Below, piece by piece: positions 17,511 to 26,147 of a DNA stretch of 51,686 nt. The first letter of the stretch is position 1; each line of letters begins with the position of its first letter. The position numbers and the translations under genes are program-made. The notes under the pieces were generated by a model. It saw only the letters and a list, made by a program, of their open reading frames with translations. It made no database searches and was not told the origin of the DNA. Origin of the DNA: Chitinophagaceae bacterium (GTDB lineage: Bacteria > Bacteroidota > Bacteroidia > Chitinophagales > Chitinophagaceae); contig JAEUVR010000270.1 in assembly GCA_016786785.1 (NCBI GenBank), positions 1-51,686 on the forward strand, in the 5' to 3' direction.

Positions 17511-20042
17511 TTATTTATCCTTTATTGTAAGCCCGGAAATATCTTTTATACCTCCCGGAAAACACAAACTTGTCAGCCATCCGACGATAAAGCACGTCGC
17601 TAAGCCGATAAATGCATATAAAAGGAAATGTAAATTCGTATAAACTATTACCCAATACTGAAAGAGAATGCTGACGACCAATCCAACAATAACGCCGGCA
17701 GAATTTGCCTTTGTCGTAAAAATACCCAGCAGAAATACGCCGCCTATAGCCCCGGTGAAGAGGCTCATGAATACATTATATTGATCCCAAAGCGAGATCA
17801 GTCCCTTATTTATCACGTAAAGAGCAATCATTATTCCTAACAACCCAATTGCCAATGTAACGCCTTTTGCCGCGTTCAAATAACTTCTATCCGATTTGTC
17901 CTTTATAAATATTTTATAAAAATCAGTTATAAATGCCGTGGAAGCGGAAGCAAGGCTGCTTCCGAGCGAAGACATCGCCGCTGCAAAAACTCCCGCGATA
18001 AGCAGCCCCCGGACGCCCGTAGGCAACTGACTTACAATATACCATGGAAATATAGAATCGTTACTGCCTTGGGCAATATTAACCTCAGACGGATGATAAT
18101 AGTAAAACAAGTACAGCAATGTTCCTATACACAAAAAAATAATTCCCGCAGGCACTGACAACCATGCGGCAATTCGCGCGCTCCGTTTCGCGCTATCTTC
18201 ATCTTTGGTGGTCAGGTATCGTTGAACGGTGGTTTGATCTGTGCTAAAGGCCAGGAAATTTAAAGTAAACCCGCCGACCAATACCACCCAAAAATTGGAG
18301 CTTACCAAGTCAAAATTAAGATCCATCAGCCTGATCTTTTGATTTACCTGAATATTCTGATAGATAGTATCCGCGTCTACAGGCAACTTGATCAATATAT
18401 AGACCGCGCACAAAAAAGCCCCTCCCAGCAATACGCATACCTGCATGACATCAGTCCATATAACCGCTTTGATCCCCCCTTTAAACGTATACATCAATGT
18501 TATGATCCCTATAATTAATACGCACAGGTTTTCGTTCAGCCCCGTGACAACCGCTAATGCTAAACTGGGGAGAATAAGAATTATAGACAACCTTCCCAGC
18601 TCAAATAAAATATAGGCCATGGAGGCTATGACCCTGATCGTATAATTAAATCTTTTGTCTAGGTATTCATAAGCGGATGTAACATTCAGCGTACGATAAA
18701 ATGGAATAAAGCACCTATTCACAAGCGGTAAAATGAAGACTACCGAAACGACCAGAAAAAAATAGTTCCAATTGGTAGCATAGGCTTTTGCGGGGGTGGA
18801 CATGAATGTAATGGCGCTCAATTGCGCTCCTATAATACTTAGACCAACAGCCCAGGTAGGGACTTTTCCTCCTCCCTTGAAATACTGGTTGGTAGATACC
18901 TGTTCGCCGGAAAATCTTAACCCGATTATTATGGTAAGCGCCAAATAACTCAGAACGACCAGATAGTCCCATAACGTAAAATAACTTCTAATAATAGGTT
19001 TGCCGGACCAAACGTCCATATTGCCGTCCTTCGTAAGATTCAATAACAATAGTCCATCCCCATCGCGAAATAAAAAATTTCCACCCGGCATAATAGATGG
19101 CAGCGCTTCAAAATCGGCCGACTTTCTTGTAATTGTATTATACAAGTACAGACTATCGGGCTCTCTTTCGCTGGAGGAAATACCATTAACAACATCATAC
19201 TTGGTAAACAATAAATAATTCCCGCCAAATGCAACGCTCTTTGCAGGCCGCCGATCTGTAAAAAACGAATTATTGGCTCGGATCAGTCGCCATTTGTTGG
19301 TTGTAAAGTCATAATAAGCGATAATCCCATTTTGATTTTCTGAGGCCCCCTCAACAGAAGGAAAAGCGCTTAAATACAAACAGGGGATTTCTCCGTTTGA
19401 TTGCACATTAATCGTAGGCACATTGCATTGGAGCGGAAGCGATGGCAACTCCTTCCATTTCAATGGGGTCTCGGATAAATGAAGCGATAAAAATAGATTT
19501 GTAAAGCCTTTTTCCGTTTCGCCCCCGGCAATATAAATGACATTATTATAAATTGTTATGGCTGAATTTTTTACAGCCAATGGCAAATCGGGCAAATCCA
19601 TTTGGGAAATATCCTGTTTATCTCCATCCCACCTAAGCATTGCCGCCTTCTTAAGGAGTCCTTTTTCGTTTTCGCCGCCCGCCCAAATCATTCGGTTCTC
19701 TTCCGAAAAACAGGCGGCAAAGGCCATCTTTTGCTTTAACTTAAAAGAAGCCCTTTCAAATCTGCTAAAACCATCTCGATCCTTTTTTAGTAGATATACC
19801 GTATCGCTATACTTTTCGCCTCCCTCGTCATGCAGCATACCTCCCGCCATAATGAATGTTTCGCCAAAATATCCGATCAGGATACCGGAACCGGAAGCTG
19901 CCGGTAAGCGGGAACGATCAACAGAAGAAGATAGCAGTTTCCATTGAATATTGTTATCCTGGTCGCCATCGCCTGCAAACGAACAAAAATTACTTACCAA
20001 GAGGTAAAATAAAATAGTAAGAAATATATTTATTTTTTTCAT
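17511..20042 (-). CDS. Sodium:solute symporter fused to an N-terminal Kelch mutarotase-like domain
   Basis: An 843-residue fusion. A signal sequence (about 1-24) is followed by a Kelch propeller (about 40-330; IMAGGMLHD, WAGGENEKG, IAGGETEKG) that faces the periplasm, then a 13-helix-type SSS transporter (about 350-835). The SSS signature is seen in AFSTDQTTVQRYLTTKDEDSAKRS-like sequence near the middle. It probably couples sodium entry to import of sialic acid across the inner membrane, with the propeller presenting the right anomer. Two separate Kelch proteins in the locus show the same theme. The fused form is unusual compared with stand-alone NanM and NanT. It starts 71 bases after the Kelch gene. 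Confidence 0.88.
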   Translation of the reverse strand: MKKINIFLTILFYLLVSNFCSFAGDGDQDNNIQWKLLSSSVDRSRLPAASGSGILIGYFGETFIMAGGMLHDEGGEKYSDTVYLLKKDRDGFSRFERASFKLKQKMAFAACFSEENRMIWAGGENEKGLLKKAAMLRWDGDKQDISQMDLPDLPLAVKNSAITIYNNVIYIAGGETEKGFTNLFLSLHLSETPLKWKELPSLPLQCNVPTINVQSNGEIPCLYLSAFPSVEGASENQNGIIAYYDFTTNKWRLIRANNSFFTDRRPAKSVAFGGNYLLFTKYDVVNGISSSEREPDSLYLYNTITRKSADFEALPSIMPGGNFLFRDGDGLLLLNLTKDGNMDVWSGKPIIRSYFTLWDYLVVLSYLALTIIIGLRFSGEQVSTNQYFKGGGKVPTWAVGLSIIGAQLSAITFMSTPAKAYATNWNYFFLVVSVVFILPLVNRCFIPFYRTLNVTSAYEYLDKRFNYTIRVIASMAYILFELGRLSIILILPSLALAVVTGLNENLCVLIIGIITLMYTFKGGIKAVIWTDVMQVCVLLGGAFLCAVYILIKLPVDADTIYQNIQVNQKIRLMDLNFDLVSSNFWVVLVGGFTLNFLAFSTDQTTVQRYLTTKDEDSAKRSARIAAWLSVPAGIIFLCIGTLLYLFYYYHPSEVNIAQGSNDSIFPWYIVSQLPTGVRGLLIAGVFAAAMSSLGSSLASASTAFITDFYKIFIKDKSDRSYLNAAKGVTLAIGLLGIMIALYVINKGLISLWDQYNVFMSLFTGAIGGVFLLGIFTTKANSAGVIVGLVVSILFQYWVIVYTNLHFLLYAFIGLATCFIVGWLTSLCFPGGIKDISGLTIKDK

Positions 20043-20113
20043 TCAGTTGTTCGTTTAAATTATACGCTTCTATTTTCGCTATTTCCTGCCGTCAAGATCA
20101 GTATGTTGACAAA

Positions 20114-21142
20114 TCAGCTAAGAGAATATTTTATTTCCGCAATTCCTGTTACATTGTTGGTCCTCATTCCAGGTCGTATTTCACCGCTTATAAATATCCA
20201 CCAGTCATTCCAATATACTACAGGAAGCGTAGCCCGTGGATCTATATCCCAAACCTGTTCCCTATCGCTCCATGTATCGAACGCTGCATCGTATAACAAT
20301 AAATTTCCGGAGAACCCCGGATGGCTCGGCGGATCCTTGTGTAATATAGACTCATCGTCGACCCCTCCCCAAAACAACATCTTTCCGTTTTCAAATACGG
20401 GCAAAGGGTTTCCTGCCGCCGCCACTCCGCGAGGCATCCTCGACAAAGCTTTCCAGCTTCCCGACCACTCCGTTTCTAACCGGGAAATACTCAGTTTATA
20501 ACCATCATTTAGCGCGCGTCTGATCTTTTCCTTACCGTCATCCGGACCAAACGTTATACCGCTGAACAGGTAAAACTCATTTTTATATATGGCGCATACC
20601 GGGTCAATCCTTCCTTCGCCGGGAATATCCGGCATTTCAAACCATCCATCGCTGATATTCTCCATATCCAATGCATAGCATTTTCGAATTGCCGCGCCGC
20701 CCGGATAGCAATTTCCACCTGCCACGACCACCATGCTTTTAACGACGGATCCGGCCATATGAGCTAAACTAACCGGTAGCGCCGGCAGGTCTTCAAAATG
20801 CATTCTTTCTCCATCCCAAGCGCAGCTGAACGCGACATTAAAATACCCTGTATGATTATTCCCTCCTATGACAATTATCTTATCATCATAAGAAACAGAC
20901 GCCCCATAAGCCAGAGGCAACGGAAGCTTTTCGCCGATCATTCTCCATTCCCCCGCCTGTAATAAATAAATATCATCATACCATTTTTTACGCCCTCCAT
21001 CCCAAGGAGGGCCATCGGGAAAATTAGCGCCGCCCATACAAAACAGTATATTCTTACTTACGCCGCCATACATGCCTGCCCATCCCATTTTGTCCGGCAG
21101 ATCCGGTAGTACTATTAGTTGATTATTTAACAATGATTCCAT
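20114..21142 (-). CDS. Kelch mutarotase-like protein without signal peptide
   Basis: A Kelch propeller of about 342 residues, similar along its length to the secreted protein at 5208-6299 (shared GWAGM, FCMGGANFPDGPPW, GGRKKWYDDIYLL and FWGGVDDES). I chose the ATG at 21142 (MESLLNNQL) because the extra 16 residues from 21190 do not match the homologue; neither version has a signal peptide, so it should act in the cytoplasm. It may interconvert sialic acid anomers after import, before the lyase. It lies between the lactonase and symporter genes. Confidence 0.78.
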   Translation of the reverse strand: MESLLNNQLIVLPDLPDKMGWAGMYGGVSKNILFCMGGANFPDGPPWDGGRKKWYDDIYLLQAGEWRMIGEKLPLPLAYGASVSYDDKIIVIGGNNHTGYFNVAFSCAWDGERMHFEDLPALPVSLAHMAGSVVKSMVVVAGGNCYPGGAAIRKCYALDMENISDGWFEMPDIPGEGRIDPVCAIYKNEFYLFSGITFGPDDGKEKIRRALNDGYKLSISRLETEWSGSWKALSRMPRGVAAAGNPLPVFENGKMLFWGGVDDESILHKDPPSHPGFSGNLLLYDAAFDTWSDREQVWDIDPRATLPVVYWNDWWIFISGEIRPGMRTNNVTGIAEIKYSLS

Positions 21143-21198
21143 ACAATAAAAACAATTATTAATTCGGCGCAGTCGATAAACAACTATCAACCTTCATT

Positions 21199-22032
21199 TT
21201 AGTTATCTCTATCAAATAAAACGGCAACAACAGCTCCCGGTCCCGGTTCTGCGCTGCCGCCCGTGACATACAATATATTTTTGCCGACAAAAAACAAATT
21301 ACTCGCCAACGGAAAAGGTATTTCTATAGAAGACACACAATCGCCGGATGGCGACAATATTTGCACCCTGCCCATGCCGTAATGAGCTACGTATAGATTA
21401 CCTTCGCTATCCAGCGTTAGTCCATCCGGCAAATTATCTTCAGCTTTATTGGAATGATGAGCAGGCAGCCTTGCAAAAACCTCCGGCTGGGCAATCAACT
21501 CGCTACCCGTTAGTTTAATTTTTAAAATCCTGTTCCTATAGCTCTCGGCAACATACAGATGATTCTCGTCTATAGATAAAGCAAGCCCGTTAGGATAGTC
21601 TAAATCTTCCGCTATCAATCGCTCCGTACCATCATTACCCAGGAAAAGAACGGCTCCTTTACGCCTTACGGAATCAGTGAAAAAAATATTTCCCTTACTG
21701 TCTGCTACCAGGTCGTTAAGACAGATCGTCTGTCGCCCTGCAAAGCAAATCTTTGTTTCATCTTTTAAAAATCTTCCCTTTGCATCGAATCGTTTAATAA
21801 CGCCCAATTTGCTATCGCAAATAAGATGGTCGCCATTCGGCATAACAATTTGCCCATTGGGGCAGGCCGATTCTGCCCACTCAACTATATGGCCATGTTC
21901 ATCTATCTGCAGTATTTTTCCTCCCGAAAGGGTTGTACAATAAAAAAGCCCGCTGCTATCTATAGCCGGTCCCTCCGTATAAAACGGTATGTCTGCTATT
22001 TTTTGTATTCCTGCCTGCAAATAGTCCTTCAT
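21199..22032 (-). CDS. SMP-30/gluconolactonase-family protein
   Basis: A 277-residue propeller. EGPAIDSSGLFYCTTL near the start supplies the metal-binding glutamate, NDLVADSKGNIFFTDS the Asn and Asp pair, and NGLALSIDENHLYVAE and DGLTLDSEGNLYVAHYG the remaining ligands. Such enzymes hydrolyse sugar lactones with a bound Ca or Zn, in the cytoplasm when, as here, no signal is present. Together with the nearby aldo/keto reductase or SDR it could take part in an oxidative sugar route. It starts 16 bases after the M81 gene. Confidence 0.85.
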   Translation of the reverse strand: MKDYLQAGIQKIADIPFYTEGPAIDSSGLFYCTTLSGGKILQIDEHGHIVEWAESACPNGQIVMPNGDHLICDSKLGVIKRFDAKGRFLKDETKICFAGRQTICLNDLVADSKGNIFFTDSVRRKGAVLFLGNDGTERLIAEDLDYPNGLALSIDENHLYVAESYRNRILKIKLTGSELIAQPEVFARLPAHHSNKAEDNLPDGLTLDSEGNLYVAHYGMGRVQILSPSGDCVSSIEIPFPLASNLFFVGKNILYVTGGSAEPGPGAVVAVLFDRDN

Positions 22033-22048
22033 TGTTACGTTTTACGCG

Positions 22049-23515
22049 CTATATCTCTTCAAATGGATATAAGGGTTTGCGCCTGTTTTTAAACGAAAAC
22101 TTCGTCATATCAGCCTGCGTTATTCCGGGAGTGTCAACTTGTAATATCGTTGGGCAAACAGGCGAATAAGCGGCAATTGGCGCATTAACGCCTTTAGCAA
22201 TTACAACATCATAAAGGCTGGGATCGACTCCGAAAGCTGTTAATTGTTTTAAACTAAATGGAGAAATACGCAGGGATGTTAACATAATGGTATTTCCCTT
22301 TCTTGTTGAAACAATTGCAATCTTTCCCATATCAAAATTAGCCTGGCCGCCATGCCTTGGATTTGATTCATTGAACCGTCCATCGCCAAGGCGTTTAAGC
22401 TGCACGCTTATATTATAAGGCATGTTAGCGCGCTTATCGCTAATTAGAGAAATGTCAAACCAGTCGTTCAAATCATGTTCTTCCGCCAAACCAACTAATG
22501 TTGGGTCATAGATGCATATAAAACAGCGGCAATCACCCTTTTCTTCCAGCTTCTCTAATAAAAATGCGCTATCTCCCGGCGCGCCGGCGCCGATATTGTC
22601 TCCCATATCAAGCATCAATACCGGTTTAACGAGCTGATCTATTGAATCCAATACGGATGATATGTTCTTTTTATCCCCATTAAACCCTTCTTTACGACAG
22701 GTTATATAAGCGCGTATTTCATCGCCGGTCTGACGCTGCGTATCGCCTTTTCCGTCGCTAACGACAATAACAGAAGATCCCATTTCCTCCACATCAGCAT
22801 ACGGAAAACCAAGTATCATGCTTATTGAAAGTATTCCTTTACGCTTTTCCAGGGACCGAACATAGCCATATAAGCTTTTACAAGGATCATTTAAAGTGCA
22901 TTGTTGCTCAATACTGATAGCTAAAGGCAACTGCGTTAGTTCCTGGCGCGGCCAGGCTCTCTTCATCAAACATTCTACCATTAGATTAGCGGCAATTTTT
23001 CCGGTCTCTCGCTGATCTACATGAGGATTGGTAGCGTAAGCAATTAGGGCATTGGTAGATTCAATCATCAACTTACTTACGTTAGCATGGGGATCAAGCG
23101 TGCCAATAATAGGAATTTCTTTCCCTAATTTTTCTCTTACCAGACTCAGCCAATGTCCATCCATATCCTGGAAATCTTCGCTCACTGCCGCTCCGTGGGG
23201 GACAATCATACATCCATCAACCGGCAAAACATTCTCCAGTTCGCTCATCATGTCGCCTAATAGAATATCATAGGTCTCTGATGATATCCGCCCGCCCGGA
23301 GTAGCTTCCGCGTACATCACCGGGACAACCCTGATATTATGTTTATCAAGAACTTCTATCATTCCGCCAATTTCATGATGCGCCTGCTCATACTCTCGGC
23401 GAATTGCCTCCCCTTTCAGATAATGCCCCCTCAAAAAATTCTCTATGACAGTGAGCTCTTCCGAAAAAGTATTTGATTCATGATAGATACCGAGCAATGC
23501 AATTTTAAATCTCAT
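22049..23515 (-). CDS. M81-family (MlrC-like) metallohydrolase
   Basis: A 488-residue protein of the MlrC / DUF1485 family. It opens with ALLGIYHESNTFS, the conserved HESNTF motif; it has GCMIVPHGAAV, GTLDPHANVS and LDMGDNIGAGAPGDS for metal binding, and an MlrC C-terminal domain. The best-known member opens the ring of microcystin, but most relatives act on small unknown substrates. It starts 3 bases after the RidA gene, so the two are surely cotranscribed. In this locus it might open a lactam or amide formed from an amino sugar acid; this is a guess from context. Confidence 0.83.
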   Translation of the reverse strand: MRFKIALLGIYHESNTFSEELTVIENFLRGHYLKGEAIRREYEQAHHEIGGMIEVLDKHNIRVVPVMYAEATPGGRISSETYDILLGDMMSELENVLPVDGCMIVPHGAAVSEDFQDMDGHWLSLVREKLGKEIPIIGTLDPHANVSKLMIESTNALIAYATNPHVDQRETGKIAANLMVECLMKRAWPRQELTQLPLAISIEQQCTLNDPCKSLYGYVRSLEKRKGILSISMILGFPYADVEEMGSSVIVVSDGKGDTQRQTGDEIRAYITCRKEGFNGDKKNISSVLDSIDQLVKPVLMLDMGDNIGAGAPGDSAFLLEKLEEKGDCRCFICIYDPTLVGLAEEHDLNDWFDISLISDKRANMPYNISVQLKRLGDGRFNESNPRHGGQANFDMGKIAIVSTRKGNTIMLTSLRISPFSLKQLTAFGVDPSLYDVVIAKGVNAPIAAYSPVCPTILQVDTPGITQADMTKFSFKNRRKPLYPFEEI

Positions 23516-23518
23516 ACT

Positions 23519-23899
23519 TTAATGCTTTACATATGCAACGGCATCTACTTCAAACTTAAGAAGGTCCCCAAGGCATCCTATCAGCGTTGTTCTGGCTGGA
23601 TAAGGGGGGCTAAAGAACTCCTTATAAATAGCGTTAAATGCAGGTAAGTATTCCTGTTTGCTAACATAATTCCTCACCTGAACAATATCTCCGGGCCCTA
23701 CGCCGGCTGCGTCCATGATTAATTTTAGATTCTCAAACGATCTCCTGCATTCCTCTTCAAAAGAAGCGTTAATAATATTGCCCTCCAGATCAACTGAAGC
23801 CTGTCCGGAGAAGAAAACCCAATCGCCGGCACGAACTGCAGGAGAAAACGGCAAAAGGGTTTTAGGGACATTCGGCCCTAATATTAGTGTTTTACTCAT
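23519..23899 (-). CDS. RidA-family enamine/imine deaminase
   Basis: A protein of 126 residues, the normal RidA (YjgF/YER057c/UK114) length. It has VFFSGQASVDLEGNI, RNYVSKQEYLPAFN and PYPARTTLIG, with Arg103 at the position that holds the substrate carboxylate. RidA proteins hydrolyse reactive imines released by PLP enzymes, here perhaps the threonine-synthase-like enzyme encoded in the same block. It is immediately upstream of the M81 gene. A gap of 113 bases separates it from the deacylase gene. Confidence 0.9.
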   Translation of the reverse strand: MSKTLILGPNVPKTLLPFSPAVRAGDWVFFSGQASVDLEGNIINASFEEECRRSFENLKLIMDAAGVGPGDIVQVRNYVSKQEYLPAFNAIYKEFFSPPYPARTTLIGCLGDLLKFEVDAVAYVKH

Positions 23900-24012
23900 A
23901 TAGCTATATTTAGGTTACATATGGAGTTTCGGCAACAATATTCAAAAATGAAACTGCCGTTCCTGATAATGCCCGGCTTTGATTCTTATCCTGTATTTCG
24001 AAATGCCGACTT

Positions 24013-24945
24013 TCACTCCTTATCAGGTTTACGATCCCCGACAGGCAGTATGCCTCCCAATGAATCCCCTTCTACGACAAGCGCAGACCTTCTTACAAAA
24101 AGCACGAGTCCATTTTTATCTGCCCTTATATCTTGCTGAGATCCCGTTGCGCTATCAAACAAAACTCCCCATAATTGCCCTTTCTTAACTTTTTCGCCCG
24201 GATTTACCTTTGAAATAAATATTCCTTTGGACGGAGCAGGCATCATCCCTTGCAAGTAGCCATTATTTGGAGCGTTGTCTTCTATCTGCCACTTGAACTG
24301 ACTGTTTAACGCAGGCGGCGCTTCCGTCATCTTTAAACTTTTCATCACGTTTACGCAACCCTGGATCACTGCCTCTATGATCTCTGAACGAACGCAATCG
24401 CCGCCCCCAAACTCTATATATATAGCGGGCACATTTGCATCCCTGGCAACTGAAAGGGTCCTTCCGTTAGGAGAAACGTCTGTCCCCCAGATCACAGGAA
24501 AATTAAAAGCCTTGGCCATAGCCCGCTGTTCATTTAAGATTTCAGCAGACGGATGCATCATATACCCGGCTAAAGGATATATATCAAACATTTTTCCTCC
24601 TGTATGCAGGTCAATAAAATAGTCAACTTGCTCAATGAGGGCGCTTATTTGGGCGGCATTCATTTCTGTAACCGTTCCATGTAGGTTCCCGGGACAACTT
24701 CTCGCCAAGTCCAACTGATCCGCCCCTGTCCTCGTTCCCAACATACAGGCGCTTATATTTACTCGCGGAACAATAGTAACAGCGCCTGCCTTCAATATCG
24801 ATGGCGTCTGCTGAATAAGCTTCCAGGCCGCTATCATCGGCTCGAACTCATCGCCATGCACCCCAGCTGAAATCAGCAGGCGAGGGCCGGCTGTTTTTGA
24901 TGGAATAGTAAAGACTGGCATATCTGAAACATTCTCCATATTCAT
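24013..24945 (-). CDS. AspA/AstE-family zinc deacylase (EutE-like)
   Basis: A 310-residue zinc hydrolase from the ATG at 24945; a TTG three codons upstream is the only alternative. The zinc site is His30 and Glu33 in ISAGVHGDEFEP plus the histidine of DLHTGG, and the substrate-binding segment is GTRTGADQLDLARSCPG. The C-terminal part, NPGEKVKKGQLWGVLFD, is the small barrel found in ectoine-type deacetylases rather than mammalian aspartoacylase. It likely removes an acyl group (acetyl or succinyl) from an amino acid. A perfect regulon palindrome lies 15 bases upstream, so it heads its own transcription unit. Confidence 0.83.
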   Translation of the reverse strand: MNMENVSDMPVFTIPSKTAGPRLLISAGVHGDEFEPMIAAWKLIQQTPSILKAGAVTIVPRVNISACMLGTRTGADQLDLARSCPGNLHGTVTEMNAAQISALIEQVDYFIDLHTGGKMFDIYPLAGYMMHPSAEILNEQRAMAKAFNFPVIWGTDVSPNGRTLSVARDANVPAIYIEFGGGDCVRSEIIEAVIQGCVNVMKSLKMTEAPPALNSQFKWQIEDNAPNNGYLQGMMPAPSKGIFISKVNPGEKVKKGQLWGVLFDSATGSQQDIRADKNGLVLFVRRSALVVEGDSLGGILPVGDRKPDKE

Positions 24946-24959
24946 CGGTAACAAAAAAT

Positions 24960-24972
24960 TATGTATGACATA
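24960..24972. promoter_or_regulatory. Operator ahead of the deacylase gene
   Basis: TATGTATGACATA is a perfect 5-3-5 copy of the regulon palindrome, 15 bases upstream of the deacylase ATG and in the gap between the PLP-enzyme and deacylase genes. A weak minus-strand -7 box (TAATATTG) lies at 24977-24984, so a bound repressor would cover the early transcribed region. Confidence 0.6.
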
Positions 24973-25037
24973 TGTACAATATTAAAACATTTTCCGGATC
25001 CGCCAAATAATATTCCCAGAACTATATTTCATAACGA

Positions 25038-26147
25038 TCAACCTTGGCTTAATTTCTTGATATGCTGATACAGTAACTCGCTGTTTATATATTCGGGCTG
25101 GGGCAGAGCAAAATATTTATCGACAGTTTGCATGTCTTTGAATCCGCTTCCTGTTATCAGGCAAACGACCTTATCGGTTGAATTGATTCGCTTTTCTTCA
25201 ACAGCTTTTGCCAGGCCGGCTAGCGCAACTGCTCCCGCCGGTTCGCAGAATATTCCTTCTTTGGTTCCGAGTAAGCGCTGCCATTGAAAGGTCTCTCTAT
25301 CTGAAACGATGTATCCGTTGCCTCCCAGGGATCTGCAAGCAGAGATCGTCTGGTCGCCGTCGAGGATATTAGGCACCTGTAAGCCGCTTATTTCCGTTCG
25401 GGAAAAATCAATCTTCCGCGCATTTTTTTTATTGTTCCGGAGAGCTCCTGCAATCGTATTGTTGCCCTCAGGTTGTACGCAATGCACTACCGGCAAAAAA
25501 GTATTAGGATATTTTCTTGCGTATTCAGTTGCGCCTTTCGCAATGGACAGCGTAAGCCCGCCGCCGCCGGCAGGCGAGAAAATATGAACATCCTCATCCT
25601 GCATATCATCAAGTATTTCATACGCAATTGTCTGAACGCCCTGCATTCCTTCAGAACAATACCGGTAAGCGCTGATGGGCAAAGGCAGACCTACCGAATG
25701 GGTTATCTCTTCCAGCAACGAGAAGACCCTGGATGTAACTTCAGTGTCCGTTCCAAACCCTTGTACCATATATGCGTGCGCTCCATATATCTGCATTTGT
25801 TTAATCTTACCTAATGGCGCTCCGTCAACGATTGCCACAAAGCATTTTATACCGGATGCAGCGCAGTAGGCGGCTAAGGCAGCTCCGGTATTACCGCTGG
25901 AAGTGGCGACGCAAATCTCCTGGCCTTTGCTTCGCAAAATGCTCACAAAAGCCGCTGCAAATCTATCTTTATACGACCCGGTCGGATTCATGTTCTCTAA
26001 CTTGAAATAAAGATCTTTTACGCCAAGCAATGGCCCCAACGTTCGTGATTTCAGCAAAGGAGTCTGCCCTTCGCCCAGTTTTACCCTGTGCTGATCGGCC
26101 ACTGCCGGTAAAAAATCATCGTAGCGCCAAATACTATTCAAACTCAT
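25038..26147 (-). CDS. Threonine synthase-like PLP-dependent beta-family enzyme
   Basis: A protein of about 369 residues from the ATG at 26147 (MSLNSIWRYDDFL); an earlier start at 26207 would add 20 residues that overlap the SDR gene and look unlike the family. It has LGEGQTPLL, the PLP lysine in NMNPTGSYKDRFA, the phosphate loop in SPAGGGGLTLS and SSGNTGAALAAY. Fold-type II members catalyse threonine synthesis or beta-elimination and replacement reactions. Given the RidA and deacylase genes that follow, a deaminating lyase is likely. Its start overlaps the end of the SDR gene by 14 bases. Confidence 0.82.
   Translation of the reverse strand: MSLNSIWRYDDFLPAVADQHRVKLGEGQTPLLKSRTLGPLLGVKDLYFKLENMNPTGSYKDRFAAAFVSILRSKGQEICVATSSGNTGAALAAYCAASGIKCFVAIVDGAPLGKIKQMQIYGAHAYMVQGFGTDTEVTSRVFSLLEEITHSVGLPLPISAYRYCSEGMQGVQTIAYEILDDMQDEDVHIFSPAGGGGLTLSIAKGATEYARKYPNTFLPVVHCVQPEGNNTIAGALRNNKKNARKIDFSRTEISGLQVPNILDGDQTISACRSLGGNGYIVSDRETFQWQRLLGTKEGIFCEPAGAVALAGLAKAVEEKRINSTDKVVCLITGSGFKDMQTVDKYFALPQPEYINSELLYQHIKKLSQG

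Noticed and set aside
20102-20113. Possible sixth operator (TATGTTGACAAA) ahead of the symporter
   Set aside because: The spacer is the wrong length and the right arm does not match.
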